DNA of 43,827 bases. Origin: Lachnospiraceae bacterium (lineage in GTDB: Bacteria; Bacillota; Clostridia; Lachnospirales; Lachnospiraceae). Made by a program: the position numbers and the translations under genes. Below, piece after piece: positions 1 to 8,776 of this stretch (within the stretch, counting starts at the first letter, position 1; each line of letters starts with the position of its first letter). Under the pieces are notes generated by a model, which was given only the letters and a program-made list of their open reading frames with translations, was not told the DNA's origin and made no database searches. The stretch covers positions 1-43,827 of the forward strand of contig CAAFXG010000301.1 in the NCBI GenBank assembly GCA_900766925.1, given 5' to 3'.

Positions 1-23
1 CCTACACGACGCTCTTCCGATCT
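1..23 (+). other. Illumina sequencing adapter remnant
   Basis: The first 23 bases equal the 3' end of the TruSeq universal/read-1 adapter (…CTACACGACGCTCTTCCGAT CT). Genuine reading frame (lysS) starts directly after it. This is library contamination at a contig end and should be trimmed. Confidence 0.97.
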
Positions 24-89
24 CTGTGCGGAACGGATTCCATTCGCGATGTGATCCTGTTCCCGACAATGAAGCCCCTCGACAAGTAA
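24..89 (+). CDS. lysS: Lysine--tRNA ligase, C-terminal end (partial)
   Basis: The frame starting directly after the adapter runs 21 codons to TAA at 87-89. It contains SIRDVILFPTMKPLDK, which matches the conserved end of class II lysyl-tRNA synthetases just after motif 3 (usual form: SIRDVLLFPTMKP). The enzyme charges tRNA-Lys in the cytoplasm. Only the last ~21 residues are present because the contig begins here. The first few residues next to the adapter could be affected by read-end error. The insertion sequence begins about 40 bases downstream of the stop, so lysS itself is not interrupted. Confidence 0.8.
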   Translation: MCGTDSIRDVILFPTMKPLDK

Positions 90-129
90 AATTCGAAAAA
101 ACCCAGTGTTTTGATATGCTCCCTATATG

Positions 130-152
130 GTAGACAATGGAAATAACCAAAA
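130..152 (+). repeat. IS left terminal inverted repeat
   Basis: It begins GTAGACAATGGAAATAACC and pairs with 1815-1837. An ATG at 137 falls inside it, which argues against the longer OrfA start. Confidence 0.75.
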
Positions 153-175
153 ACTATCATATGAGGAGCATATTT

Positions 176-862
176 ATGTCTAGAAAACAATTTAGTAAAG
201 AATTCAAATTAAAATTATTAAAAGAACATGACGAAAAGGGGATTTCATATTGGAAGTTAGGTAAAGAATACGGAATTGAAGCAAGTATTATCCGTAGATG
301 GGGCTATGCATATGCTACATTTGGTGAATCAGGTCTTGAAAAACATAATAGTGATCTATGTAATTATTCAGCAGAATTTAAGCAACAGGTTGTTACAGAA
401 TATCTTGAAGGAAAAATTTCGATTCAGGACTTAGCCTATAAGCATAAAATTTTAGCACCAAGTACTGTACGAACATGGATTAAGCAGTATAATAACCATA
501 AGGAATTAACAGATTCAAGAAAAGAAGGTGTTTACCACATGGTTAAGAATAATACTCGAAAGAATACAACATTTGATGAACGCGTTAAGATTGTTGAGGA
601 ATGTATAAGCTGTGGCTGCGATTATACTTCTATTGCCAGGAAATACGCATGCTCGTATGGGCAAGTATATTCCTGGGTTAAGAAATATCAAGACAAAGGT
701 ATTGAAGGATTATATGATCGACGAGGAAAAAATAAACCAATAGAAGAATTGTCTGAGTTAGAAAAATTGAAAATAGAAAATCGTATACTAAAGGCACAAA
801 GCAAACAACAGCAAATGGAGATTGATTTCTTAAAAAAACTCGACGAAATAGAGAGGAGGTGA
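176..862 (+). CDS. IS3-family transposase OrfA
   Basis: This 228-residue protein is the DNA-binding subunit of the transposase. It has repeated helix-turn-helix units of the IS150 OrfA type (FSKEFKLKLLKEHDEKG…, FKQQVVTEYLEGKISIQDLA…, FDERVKIVEECISCGCDYTSIA…) and ends in a heptad-rich segment (LEKLKIENRILKAQ…), the usual leucine zipper for OrfA/OrfAB multimerisation. I chose ATG 176 because AGGAG lies 8 bases upstream. The in-frame ATG at 137 sits in the terminal repeat without a ribosome binding site. The last codons overlap the start of orfB in the -1 frame. Confidence 0.9.
   Translation: MSRKQFSKEFKLKLLKEHDEKGISYWKLGKEYGIEASIIRRWGYAYATFGESGLEKHNSDLCNYSAEFKQQVVTEYLEGKISIQDLAYKHKILAPSTVRTWIKQYNNHKELTDSRKEGVYHMVKNNTRKNTTFDERVKIVEECISCGCDYTSIARKYACSYGQVYSWVKKYQDKGIEGLYDRRGKNKPIEELSELEKLKIENRILKAQSKQQQMEIDFLKKLDEIERR
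832..838 (+). promoter_or_regulatory. Programmed -1 ribosomal frameshift site
   Basis: OrfA codons read TTA AAA AAA CTC, giving the slippery heptamer A AAA AAA. The -1 frame is open from 826 and runs straight into OrfB, so slippage would make the fused OrfAB transposase, as established for IS150/IS3 elements. A GGAGG at 854-858, about 16 bases downstream, lies too far away to stimulate the slip clearly and may instead serve orfB initiation. Confidence 0.75.
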
Positions 863-1779
863 CATTCACAAGAACACGTAATGCAACAAAATATACAGCA
901 ATAAGAGAATTATCCGAATCGAATACCGAATATTCAATATCAGCATTATGTGATTTTGCTGGTATCACCAGAGCAGCTTATTATAAATGGCTTAATCATG
1001 TAAATAGCGACAACGATAATCTTAATGAAAAGATAGCTGATACTATTTTACAAATACATGATGAACATCCAGATATGGGATATCGTCGGATCAGAGATAC
1101 TTTATCTCATGATTATCATATAGATGTGAATGATAAACGAGTTCTACGTGTATGTCGTAAGAAAAAGATACAGTCTTATATAAAACATAGATACAACTGT
1201 TGTACAAAACCGGCATCTGATCCGGCATATGTTGCTGAGAATATTTTAAACAGAGAATTTAAAGCAGATTCTATAAATGAAAAGTGGGTGACAGATGTAT
1301 CTGAATTTAAGTATGGAACTGGAGAAGATGACAAAAAGGGGAAAATATATCTAAGTGTAATTTTGGATTTATGTGACAGAAGACCTGTTTCATTTGTATA
1401 CAGTAGCAATAATGATAATCCGCTTGTATTTAACACTTTTGATAAAGCCGTTGCAGCCAATCCTGAAGCAACTCCCTTGTTTCATAGTGACAGAGGATAC
1501 CAGTATACTTCCAAGGCATTTAGACAACGAATTCTAGATGCTGGCATGACACAAAGCATGTCACGTGTTGCAAGATGTATTGATAATGGACCTATGGAAG
1601 GATTTTGGGGACTAATGAAGAGAGAAATGTACTATGGCAAAAAATATAAAACCAAAGAAGAATTAATCACAGCTATAGAAGAATACTTGGACTATTATAC
1701 TAATAAAAGAGTTCAGAGAAAATTAGGTGTTCTTACACCAATGGAATATCATATGGCGAAACTTCAAAATGCAGCATAA
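859..1779 (+). CDS. IS3-family transposase OrfB (DDE integrase core)
   Basis: This protein is the catalytic half of the transposase (rve fold). The N-terminal HTH_21-like segment contains GYRRI. The core follows with the three acidic positions visible: D in KWVTDVSEF, D in LFHSDRGYQYTS and E in GPMEGFWGLMKREMYY. The C terminus YYTNKRVQRKLGVLTPMEY is typical of the family. The nominal GTG start at 859 overlaps its own purine-rich SD sequence, so most product is probably made as OrfAB by frameshifting at 832-838. Length (about 306 residues) is normal and no lesion is visible. Confidence 0.93.
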   Translation: MTFTRTRNATKYTAIRELSESNTEYSISALCDFAGITRAAYYKWLNHVNSDNDNLNEKIADTILQIHDEHPDMGYRRIRDTLSHDYHIDVNDKRVLRVCRKKKIQSYIKHRYNCCTKPASDPAYVAENILNREFKADSINEKWVTDVSEFKYGTGEDDKKGKIYLSVILDLCDRRPVSFVYSSNNDNPLVFNTFDKAVAANPEATPLFHSDRGYQYTSKAFRQRILDAGMTQSMSRVARCIDNGPMEGFWGLMKREMYYGKKYKTKEELITAIEEYLDYYTNKRVQRKLGVLTPMEYHMAKLQNAA

Positions 1780-1784
1780 AGAAA

Positions 1785-1805
1785 CCCGGTGCATGAAGCA
1801 CCGGG
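1785..1805. terminator. Hairpin inside the IS right end
   Basis: CCCGGTGC-ATGAA-GCACCGGG forms a perfect 8-bp stem right after the orfB stop. The minus strand has T-rich sequence after the stem (TTTCTTT). It probably stops transcription entering or leaving the element. Confidence 0.55.
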
Positions 1806-1814
1806 AAAGAAATA

Positions 1815-1837
1815 TTTTCGTTATTTAATTTGTCTAC
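1815..1837 (-). repeat. IS right terminal inverted repeat
   Basis: The reverse complement of the left terminal repeat with 4 mismatches in 23. It ends …TTGTCTAC on the plus strand. Confidence 0.75.
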
Positions 1838-1941
1838 TTGACGGGTAGCACACCAAAACAGGGCGTTCCCGGACTTTTCTTTTTGCTCTGCTACTATTTT
1901 GCTACTAACCGCAACTACTCTATTTCACATCGTTTTGTTTT

Positions 1942-2960
1942 TTAGATAGCTTTTCTTTGAGGCATCGGGATTACTTTTCCTGATGCTGTTTCTTTTGGCA
2001 TAGGTCCATATGGAAGTCCCTTATTGGCATATGCTGTATCCGGAGTAACTGAATCACCTGCCATGTCACCATCATAGGAAATACCCATGGTTTCAAGCAG
2101 TGGATTTCCCATTGGAGGCTCCGGTGTCGGTGTGACACCAACTGTAGCTGCAAGCTGTTCCAAATTGCTGACAAGCTCCTGCTGTTTGTGTGGAAACAGG
2201 TGGGAGTAAGTATTCAGTGTTGTGGATACTTTTTCATGTCCAAGTCTGTCAGCGAGGATAAGTGCATCGCAACCCTGATTGATGAGGAGGCTTGCGTGAG
2301 AGTGTCTTAAATCGTGAACTCTTATTTGCGGTAGTCCTGCTTTTTCGGCTACTCGCTTAATCTCCTTATCCAATGCATGTTTAGTAAAATAGAATATACG
2401 GTCTGTTTGTTGCACACCATAGAGCTTTGACAAATACTCTTGGATATCATCATATAGGAAATCCGGAAGAGCAATGTTTCGTTTGCTTTTTGGTGTCTTG
2501 GGTTCCAGGAACAGTTCCTGACCTTTTACCTTGGCATAGTTCTTGTTGATAGATAGCCTCTTGTCCGGAAGAATGTCTGCAGGAGTTAGTGCCAGCAGCT
2601 CCCCGTAACGAATACCGGTATAAAACAGAACATCAAAAGCCAGCTTTACAGCAGACTTCTGAATGCTACTTGAAAATATCTCATACTGTTCCCTTGTCCA
2701 GAAGTTCATTTCGTCCGCTCTGCTCCGTCCGATACTGCCTGCTGATCTGCATGGGTTAGACGCGAGACTGTAATGCTTCATTGCATAATTGAGTATGGCA
2801 GACATCTGATTGTTTACAGTTTTGAGATAGGTCGGTGAATATGGCTTTCCGTCCTCATCACGAAATGATATGAGTTCGTTTTGCCATTTTCGTATTTTAA
2901 TTGTATCGATATCACAGGTTTTTAATCTGGAGAAGTATGGGAGCAGCTTGCCTTCGATAA
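1942..2960 (-). pseudogene. Tyrosine recombinase/integrase, N-terminally truncated
   Basis: The frame encodes a core-binding segment (LLPYFSRLKTCDIDTIKIRKW…) and a full catalytic domain of a phage/ICE integrase. The active-site residues are visible: R in YTGIRYGE, H and R in HDLRHSHASL, H in DRLGHEKVST and Y in LNTYSHLF. A Pro-rich tail of about 65 residues follows. The arm-binding N domain (normally about 60-100 residues) is missing. The open frame continues to 3045, but its first ~28 codons are just the antisense of the neighbouring dead gene and look nothing like an integrase. The junction lies near 2955-2975. The integrated element it served is not visible, so this is a leftover of a deletion or rearrangement and probably inactive. 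Confidence 0.75.
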
Positions 2961-3536
2961 TGGGTAGAAGACGAAATAAAGGACACAAAGAGGAATGTTG
3001 TTTTCTGGGTTCTGGTTGTGGTGGGAGCACTGATTTTCTATACAAAGGAGGCTGTTTTATTCATATTTCCGGTGATTGTTGTGGTTCTTGTACTTAGTTA
3101 TTACGATACCGTAAAGAGAAAAAATAATCTTGTTCGTGCATATTAATATAACCGTTATCGTGCATATTCGGGAACTATTACAAATAAAAAATGGGGAAAA
3201 ACATATGGAGAGGCAGAGGATTTTTATTTTTTTCTGGTGATTAATGGTGTAAATGTAAGAGTTGAAAAGCAATTTTATGAAAACTGTTCTGTAGATGACA
3301 GAGTAATGAGCATTATCTTGAATTGGGAAAATAAAGATTACCTTGTCCTCCTGCAGTGCAGGGAATAATTATCAGTGCTACAACAAGTATATCCATATCC
3401 AAGCTATGATCCGGTACAGATAGTGGGTTGTAAATTTATGAATCTTCTGCATGATAATAAAATAAAAAGAGAAGAGATAATCGATATAGCAGATGTAATT
3501 ACCGGAAAAATACCGGGAAGGGACAATGATAAATAG
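2961..3536 (+). pseudogene. Decayed membrane-protein gene with two in-frame stops
   Basis: One plus-strand frame stays readable from 2961 to TAG at 3534-3536, broken only by TAA at 3144 and TAA at 3366. The first segment is a charged stretch, then two hydrophobic runs (VVFWVLVVVGALIFY and AVLFIFPVIVVVLVLSYY), then a basic tail. The second is soluble-looking (TITNKKWGKTYGEAEDFYFF…) and the third is charged and helical (CKFMNLLHDNKIKREEIIDI…). The start is missing, replaced by the integrase fragment. I do not recognise the family. The shared frame suggests one gene inactivated recently by nonsense changes plus loss of the 5' end. Nothing else is visible up to 3694 apart from an AT-rich leader for the next gene. 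Confidence 0.6.
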
Positions 3537-3694
3537 AGAATCATTTGCTCGGCTGATATGATATTTTTTGAATAAAATTATAAGATTTTTATAAATATTT
3601 CAAAGTGGTTTACTTTTTCGACAGGGTAGGTTAAAATAAGCTGACTAAAAATTACTGAGAAATATATTGTTTTAGCTAAAGAGGAGAACGTTAC

Positions 3695-5878
3695 GTGAAG
3701 ATAATAAAAGGCTTGCTGCATAGATTGTTTAACGAAGAATTAAATATTCGTCAAAGGCTTTTAAATTTGATACTTAGCGCAGCGCTGATTGGTGGGATTA
3801 TTTCCTTAATTGCAACAATGGCACTTGGAGATTATTTGACTGGAATGGTTGTTTTTATTTTACTGATAGTTGTATTTGTCTCGCTATACTTATCCGGTTT
3901 TCACAATCAGACACTAATTGCCAGTATTCTGATTACAGGTATGGCTAATCTTGTAATTTTTCCATGGATGTATTTTTGCTCCGGAGGTTGTTCCAGCAGC
4001 ATGCCTGTATGGTTTGTTATGGGTCTTGTTTTTACCTGGTTAATATTAGAGGGAAAAGCATGCTTTTGGATGTATTTATTGAATCTTGCGGCAATGCTTG
4101 GTGCAATTGTTGTTGGAATCTACCATCCTGAACTGGTGGCTGTTATGCCGGATGGCTTTATGGAGAAGGATATCATGCAGACGGTTGTGGTTGTATCATG
4201 TATCATTGGTATTATCTTTAAGTACCAGACCAACGTATATGAGAAGCAGAGAAAGAAAACTATGGAGCAAGATAGACAGCTTAAGATTGCCAATCAGGCG
4301 AAGAGTATGTTTCTTGCCAATATGTCGCATGAAATCCGTACACCGATTAATGGAATCATTGGTATGAACTCTATGCTTTTGAAGAATTGTGATTCCTGTG
4401 ATGTGGAAGAAATACGGGAGTATGCGAAAAATATTCAAAGTGCCAGCCAGACACTGTTATCAATTGTCAACGATGTTTTGGACATCTCGAAGATAGAATC
4501 CGGGAAAATGGAGATTATTCCGGTGAAGTATGAATTGTTCTCCGTTCTTAATGATTGCTACCAGATGACCAAAGCCAGAGCAGATGCTAAGGATCTTGAT
4601 TTTAAAATGAAGGTTGATGAACGAATACCCTCAGTTCTTTATGGGGATGAGGTTCATATTAGACAGATTATCAATAATTTTCTGTCAAATGCTGTGAAAT
4701 ATACAAAGGAAGGGCATATCTTTCTTCGGCTGGGCTTTGAGGAAACAGTTGAAACACAGATGCTTTTGAAGATTGAAGTTGAGGATAGTGGTATCGGTAT
4801 AAAGAACTCGGATATGGATCGTCTGTTTTTGAGCTTTACCAGAATTGATGAACAGAATAACCGCAATATTCAGGGAACAGGATTAGGCTTGAGTCTCACA
4901 AAAAAATTGATTGAGCTGATGGGTGGAAAAATCGAAGTAAAAAGTGAGTATGGAAAAGGCTCTGTGTTTACTGCTATTATTCCGCAGCAAATTATAAGTG
5001 TGGAACCGATGGGGAATTTTGCAGAGAAATATAAACAGTATATAAGCTCGATAGAGCTGTCAAATCATATGGTAATTGCTTCGAAAGCAAAGATACTGGT
5101 CGTTGATGATGTGGAGATGAATCTGAAGGTTGCACAAAGCTACATAAGGCAGACGGGTGCTAAAGTAGATTTAGCAAGCAGTGGAGCACAATGTCTTGAC
5201 ATGATTTATCAGGAGAAATATGACATCATTTTCCTTGATCATATGATGCCTGAGATGAATGGTGTGGAGACACTGGCGGCAATGAAAAAGGCTAAAGGTC
5301 ATTTGAATGTTAGTACACCGGTCATCGCTCTGACAGCAAATGCCATTATTGGAGCGAAGGAGAGCTATCTGAAGGAAGGCTTTACTGATTATTTGTCAAA
5401 GCCTATTGTTGAGAAGGAACTAATGAATCTGCTTCGAAGCTATCTTCCGAATGAACTAATAGAGCTGGAGTGTAATACAGATTCAGGGCATAATTCTGGA
5501 AATATAGAAGAAATGCAAGCAATTAAGGAGAAACAGACACTGGAAGAACGCTTTCCTTATTTGAATGTCGAAGACGGAATGGCGTACTGCATGAATAATG
5601 AAGATTTTTATTTGGACATAATTGAGACATTTATCAACGAGGATAAAAGGAAATTATTGGAAAAAGAGTATTCTTCCTCAGACTGGAATAGTTATCAGGT
5701 ACATATGCATGCGCTAAAGAGCACGTCACTTACAATTGGAGCTAATGAGTTATCGGAACATGTAAAGGCATTGGAATTAGCTGTAAAAGAGGGGAATTAT
5801 TCGTTCGTAAGGGAGCATCATGTACAGGTCATGCGTGAATATGACAAACTGATGGAACGACTTCGTGCCCAATTATAG
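3695..5878 (+). CDS. Hybrid sensor histidine kinase with REC and Hpt domains
   Basis: The protein has 727 residues. About six membrane segments span residues 20-190 with no large extracellular domain, so the stimulus is likely membrane-borne or intracellular. HisKA follows with phospho-acceptor H212 (MSHEIRTP), then a HATPase with N box (NNFLSNAVKYT), G1 (DSGIGI) and G2 (GTGLGLSL). A receiver domain has the acidic pair in VVDD and phospho-acceptor D515 (FLDHMMPEMNG). The Hpt domain has H672 in HALKS. The complete intramolecular phosphorelay implies a separate output regulator, which is not encoded nearby. The start is GTG at 3695 with AGGAG 8 bases upstream. The gene stands alone, and the large palindrome at 5907-6147 follows it. 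Confidence 0.93.
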   Translation: MKIIKGLLHRLFNEELNIRQRLLNLILSAALIGGIISLIATMALGDYLTGMVVFILLIVVFVSLYLSGFHNQTLIASILITGMANLVIFPWMYFCSGGCSSSMPVWFVMGLVFTWLILEGKACFWMYLLNLAAMLGAIVVGIYHPELVAVMPDGFMEKDIMQTVVVVSCIIGIIFKYQTNVYEKQRKKTMEQDRQLKIANQAKSMFLANMSHEIRTPINGIIGMNSMLLKNCDSCDVEEIREYAKNIQSASQTLLSIVNDVLDISKIESGKMEIIPVKYELFSVLNDCYQMTKARADAKDLDFKMKVDERIPSVLYGDEVHIRQIINNFLSNAVKYTKEGHIFLRLGFEETVETQMLLKIEVEDSGIGIKNSDMDRLFLSFTRIDEQNNRNIQGTGLGLSLTKKLIELMGGKIEVKSEYGKGSVFTAIIPQQIISVEPMGNFAEKYKQYISSIELSNHMVIASKAKILVVDDVEMNLKVAQSYIRQTGAKVDLASSGAQCLDMIYQEKYDIIFLDHMMPEMNGVETLAAMKKAKGHLNVSTPVIALTANAIIGAKESYLKEGFTDYLSKPIVEKELMNLLRSYLPNELIELECNTDSGHNSGNIEEMQAIKEKQTLEERFPYLNVEDGMAYCMNNEDFYLDIIETFINEDKRKLLEKEYSSSDWNSYQVHMHALKSTSLTIGANELSEHVKALELAVKEGNYSFVREHHVQVMREYDKLMERLRAQL

Positions 5879-5906
5879 AAATAGCAGCATCGTGAGCAAC
5901 AAATAA

Positions 5907-6147
5907 AAGGGCTGTCACATTAGCCATAAAACAGGACTTGGCGCTACCACTAATTCTAAATGTATACTGTTTGAATGACTTTGTTATGCTAGGGAGAAGA
6001 GACTTAAAAATCATGGAAGCCTATGCTGAACATGATTTTTGATTTAAAAGGCTCTTCGTAATGTCTTGCATAACGGAATGAAAACAGTATACATTTAGAA
6101 TTAGTGGTAGCGCCAAGTCCTGTTTTATGGCTAATGTGACTGCCCTT
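5907..6147. repeat. Large near-perfect inverted repeat (MITE-like or giant hairpin)
   Basis: The 66-bp arms at 5907-5972 and 6082-6147 are reverse complements with a single mismatch (7th base). The 109-bp centre is itself an imperfect palindrome (AAAAATCATG … CATGATTTTT). The ends read AAGGGCTGTCACATTAG…, which resembles terminal repeats of some DNA transposons, but there is no transposase and no evident target duplication. It fills the space between two convergent genes, so it would also act as a bidirectional transcription barrier. Confidence 0.85.
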
Positions 6148-6169
6148 AATTTACGGATTTACGTAATTA

Positions 6170-7684
6170 TTATTCAGCTTCTTCTGATTTAGCATTTGCA
6201 ATTGCTTCTGCCTGCATTTTCTGGATTTCAGGGAATACAGAAAGCATAGGTTCTTCCTTTGAACCGTGTAAATGACGGGAAATATAATTCTTGGTTGCCT
6301 TTGCAACCTGTGGTGAAAGTACCAGTACACCAATAAGGTTAGGAATCATCATAAGACCATTAAAGGTATCGGAAATATCCCATGCAAGCTGTGCAGTCAT
6401 AACTGAACCGGCAAGAACAATCACTACAAATAGTATTCTGTAAGGAAGTACAGCTTTGTCACCAAAAAGATAACGACATGCGGTTGCTCCGTAGTGGCTC
6501 CAACCAAGAACTGTTGAGTATGCAAAAAGTAAAATAGCAACTGCAATAAAACCTCGGCCAACCTCGCCGAATACCTGACCAAATGAATAGCTCATAAGGT
6601 TTGAGGAACCACCGATTGAATTGAGAATTTCTTCATTGGCAAGACCTGTTGTTAAATCAATTGCACCTGAACCAAGTAAAACGATAGCTGTAAGTGTACA
6701 TACAATAATAGTGTCTGCAAATACTTCAAAAATACCCCACATACCCTGACGGACAGGCTCCTTAACGTTTGAACTGGAGTGAACCATAACGGATGAACCA
6801 AGACCGGCTTCATTAGAGAATACACCACGCTTGAAGCCCATCTTCATTGCAAGAGCAATACCGGCACCGAAACCGCCACCTGCAGCTGCCTTGAAGGAAA
6901 AAGCACCCTTAAAGATTGCAGCAAAGATAGCTGGTATGGAAGAGATATGTAAGCAGATGATAATAATAGAACCGACAAAATAGAGAATTACCATGAAAGG
7001 AACAATCTTTTCGGTGATGGTAGCAACTCTTTTTAAACCGCCAATGATAACTATACCAACTGCAAATACAAGGAAAATACCAACGGCAATTTTAGGTATA
7101 CCAAAAGCACTATTAACATTTGATACCATAGAGTTAACCTGACTCATATTACCAATACCAAATGATGCAAGTAAACAAAACAGAGAGAACAGCCAGGCAA
7201 GAATAGCACCAATGTGCTTGCAATGCTTCTTTGCACCGAGTCCGTCGCGAAGATAGTACATTGCACCACCATGCCATTCGCCGGCGCTGCCTTTTCTACG
7301 ATAGAGAATACCGAGAACATTTTCTGAAAAGTTTGTCATCATACCAAAGAAGGCGATAATCCACATCCAAAATACCGCTCCGGGACCACCGGTAGCAATA
7401 GCGCCAGCCACACCTACAATGTTTCCTGTTCCAACTGTAGCAGCGAGAGCAGTACACAATGATTGGAATTGTGAAATGGATTTATCGCTTGTATGCCCTG
7501 TAACGTGCTTATCCTTAAAAATAGCACCAATTGTATTTTTCCACCAATGTGGTAAGTGAGTAATTTGAAAAAATTTGGTTACAAAGGTCATAAGGATTCC
7601 AATAAAACCTAAAAGAATCAGAGCAGGCCATCCCCAGACGGCGTTGTTAATGGTGGTGTTGACGTTTGTAATCGTTTCAATCAT
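6170..7684 (-). CDS. AGCS-family sodium:alanine/glycine symporter
   Basis: This 504-residue integral membrane protein has about 11 hydrophobic segments and the length expected of the AGCS family (AlsT/AgcS/DagA type). Family-typical stretches include ALAATVGTGNIVGVAGAIATGGPGA-type sequence near residues 83-107, the region KGSAGEWHGGAMYYL, and FSNEAGLGSSVMVHSSS. It imports alanine or glycine with sodium, consistent with the amino-acid fermenting lifestyle suggested by the right half of the window. The start has AGGGAGG upstream on the minus strand. It is monocistronic. Substrate cannot be fixed from sequence. Confidence 0.93.
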   Translation of the reverse strand: MIETITNVNTTINNAVWGWPALILLGFIGILMTFVTKFFQITHLPHWWKNTIGAIFKDKHVTGHTSDKSISQFQSLCTALAATVGTGNIVGVAGAIATGGPGAVFWMWIIAFFGMMTNFSENVLGILYRRKGSAGEWHGGAMYYLRDGLGAKKHCKHIGAILAWLFSLFCLLASFGIGNMSQVNSMVSNVNSAFGIPKIAVGIFLVFAVGIVIIGGLKRVATITEKIVPFMVILYFVGSIIIICLHISSIPAIFAAIFKGAFSFKAAAGGGFGAGIALAMKMGFKRGVFSNEAGLGSSVMVHSSSNVKEPVRQGMWGIFEVFADTIIVCTLTAIVLLGSGAIDLTTGLANEEILNSIGGSSNLMSYSFGQVFGEVGRGFIAVAILLFAYSTVLGWSHYGATACRYLFGDKAVLPYRILFVVIVLAGSVMTAQLAWDISDTFNGLMMIPNLIGVLVLSPQVAKATKNYISRHLHGSKEEPMLSVFPEIQKMQAEAIANAKSEEAE

Positions 7685-8151
7685 ATTGTTTGTTTCCTCC
7701 CTTTTCTTTTTCTAAGCATTTTTCAAAAATTGAAAAAATAAGAATCCCGATAGATGAGATTATTCATGATAAGCTTAGATAAATGCATATATTTGTTCCA
7801 CACTTTTGTAGCTTACTAAAGTAATATGAAACTTTGTGTGTAATGGTACAATATTTTTTTTGTTTTGGAAAGTCTTTTTTTGAAAAAATGCGTCGAAAAA
7901 CATTGTGCTTTGTTGTTGAATATGATAGATATTTGACAAGGAGCCAAAGCAGTAACTTCATGCCTTGGAAGTCAAAACTTGGATTATAGGAGTTTAGAAA
8001 TATTCTGAATTTTGGTAATGGAAATACTGAATAATTATGATATTATAATTTGTATATGGTAGAAAAGGATATGTGTAAGATGAGTACATTAGAAGCAACT
8101 ATTGGTGTCATTGACATATAAATGAAAAGTTTAAGGGAATAAGGGTGAATT
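7685..8151. promoter_or_regulatory. Divergent AT-rich intergenic region
   Basis: This 467-bp spacer separates the divergent AGCS and GNAT genes. A perfect inverted repeat TTTTTCAA-AAA-TTGAAAAA lies at 7719-7737, about 35 bases upstream of the AGCS start codon, and could be an operator or leader hairpin. A 21-codon frame at 8056-8121 (begins MVEKDMCKMSTLEATIG) looks like the start of a small antitoxin-like protein that breaks off, perhaps a remnant. I see no riboswitch or RNA gene. Confidence 0.4.
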
Positions 8152-8634
8152 ATGAACAGTATAAATATTGCGACAATAGATGATAAAGAGGAGATTCTGG
8201 AGCTGTATAAAACCATGCTGTACGGACCGGCGGACTGGAACGAATATTATCCTAATGAAGAAACCATAGAATATGATTTGTCCCGTGATGCACTGTTTGT
8301 CATGAAAAATGAAATTGGGCATATTATAGCGGTGATTTCAATAGATAAGGATGAGGATGTGGATAATCTGTCATGCTGGAATAGGGAGCTTGCACCGGGT
8401 GGCGAGCTTTCCCGTTTATGTGTAAGAGGGGATATGCAGGGCCGGGGAATCGGCAAGGAAATGATGAGGTATGCATTTGAAGTTCTGAAGAAACAGGGGA
8501 AAAAGAGCGTTCACATTCTGGTGAAAACAGGGCATGCGGTGGCGTTATCAGCATACTCATCTCTGGGGTTTCAAACTGTAGGTGAATGTAATATGTTTGG
8601 AAAAGATTTTGTCTGTATGGAGAAGGAGCTGTGA
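8152..8634 (+). CDS. GNAT-family N-acetyltransferase
   Basis: A 160-residue GCN5-related acetyltransferase that transfers an acetyl group from acetyl-CoA to an unidentified amine. The acetyl-CoA binding signature is clear: β4 LSRLCVRGDMQGRGIG (motif A with Q/RxxGxG/A) followed by KEMMRYAFEVLKKQG and the motif B region SAYSSLGFQTVGE. It ends normally and is followed by a probable terminator at 8693-8726, which separates it from the downstream conflict island. The ribosome binding site is weak (AAGGG-type, 8 bases upstream). Substrate unknown. Confidence 0.88.
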   Translation: MNSINIATIDDKEEILELYKTMLYGPADWNEYYPNEETIEYDLSRDALFVMKNEIGHIIAVISIDKDEDVDNLSCWNRELAPGGELSRLCVRGDMQGRGIGKEMMRYAFEVLKKQGKKSVHILVKTGHAVALSAYSSLGFQTVGECNMFGKDFVCMEKEL

Positions 8635-8692
8635 AGATTTCTTAAGAATTATCGATTGGATGCCATATATTATTGAGCTGGATTTTGATTCA

Positions 8693-8726
8693 AAAAGGGT
8701 TGCCGGTTGGCAGCTCTTTTTATTTT
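8693..8726 (+). terminator. Rho-independent terminator after the GNAT gene
   Basis: AAAAGGGTTGCC-GGTT-GGCAGCTCTTTT forms a 12-bp stem with two imperfect pairs, followed by TATTTT. It marks the left transcriptional boundary of the island. Confidence 0.65.
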
Positions 8727-8756
8727 GCGTTTTTGCATAATTGTAAATGCTATAGT
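8722..8756 (+). promoter_or_regulatory. Candidate WYL operator and promoter of the vWA-MoxR genes
   Basis: ATTTTGCGTTTTTGCATAAT at 8722-8741 occurs identically, in reverse orientation, at 12929-12948 in front of the WYL gene. It contains a tandem TTTTGCgt/TTTTGCat octamer. Six bases on is an extended -10, TGC-TATAGT (8748-8756), then AAGGAGG and the vWA start at 8777. The identity between two promoters of one island suggests a common regulator, most simply the WYL protein. Confidence 0.7.
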
Positions 8757-8776
8757 ACAGACAAGGAGGTGGAAGC

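Larger units (their letters stand above)
130..1837 (+). mobile_element. IS3-family (IS150-type) insertion sequence
   Basis: Two overlapping frames (OrfA with HTH domains, OrfB with a DDE integrase core) lie between imperfect terminal inverted repeats at 130-152 and 1815-1837. The repeats share GTAGACAA and AAATAAC and match at 19 of 23 positions. I see no clear target-site duplication: the left flank reads CTATATG and the right flank TTGACGG. The exact outer ends are therefore uncertain by a few bases. Both frames look intact, so the element may still be mobile. Confidence 0.88.

Noticed and set aside
2870..3097. 75-residue plus-strand frame
   Set aside because: It straddles the integrase/dead-gene junction and is out of frame with the recognisable membrane segments.
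5907..6147. Structured RNA gene or CRISPR-like repeat
   Set aside because: It is one palindrome without repeated units or recognisable RNA family features; mobile or terminator-type element fits better.
8056..8121. 21-codon small gene before the GNAT gene
   Set aside because: Its start resembles small antitoxin-like proteins but it stops at once and has no convincing ribosome binding site; at most a remnant.
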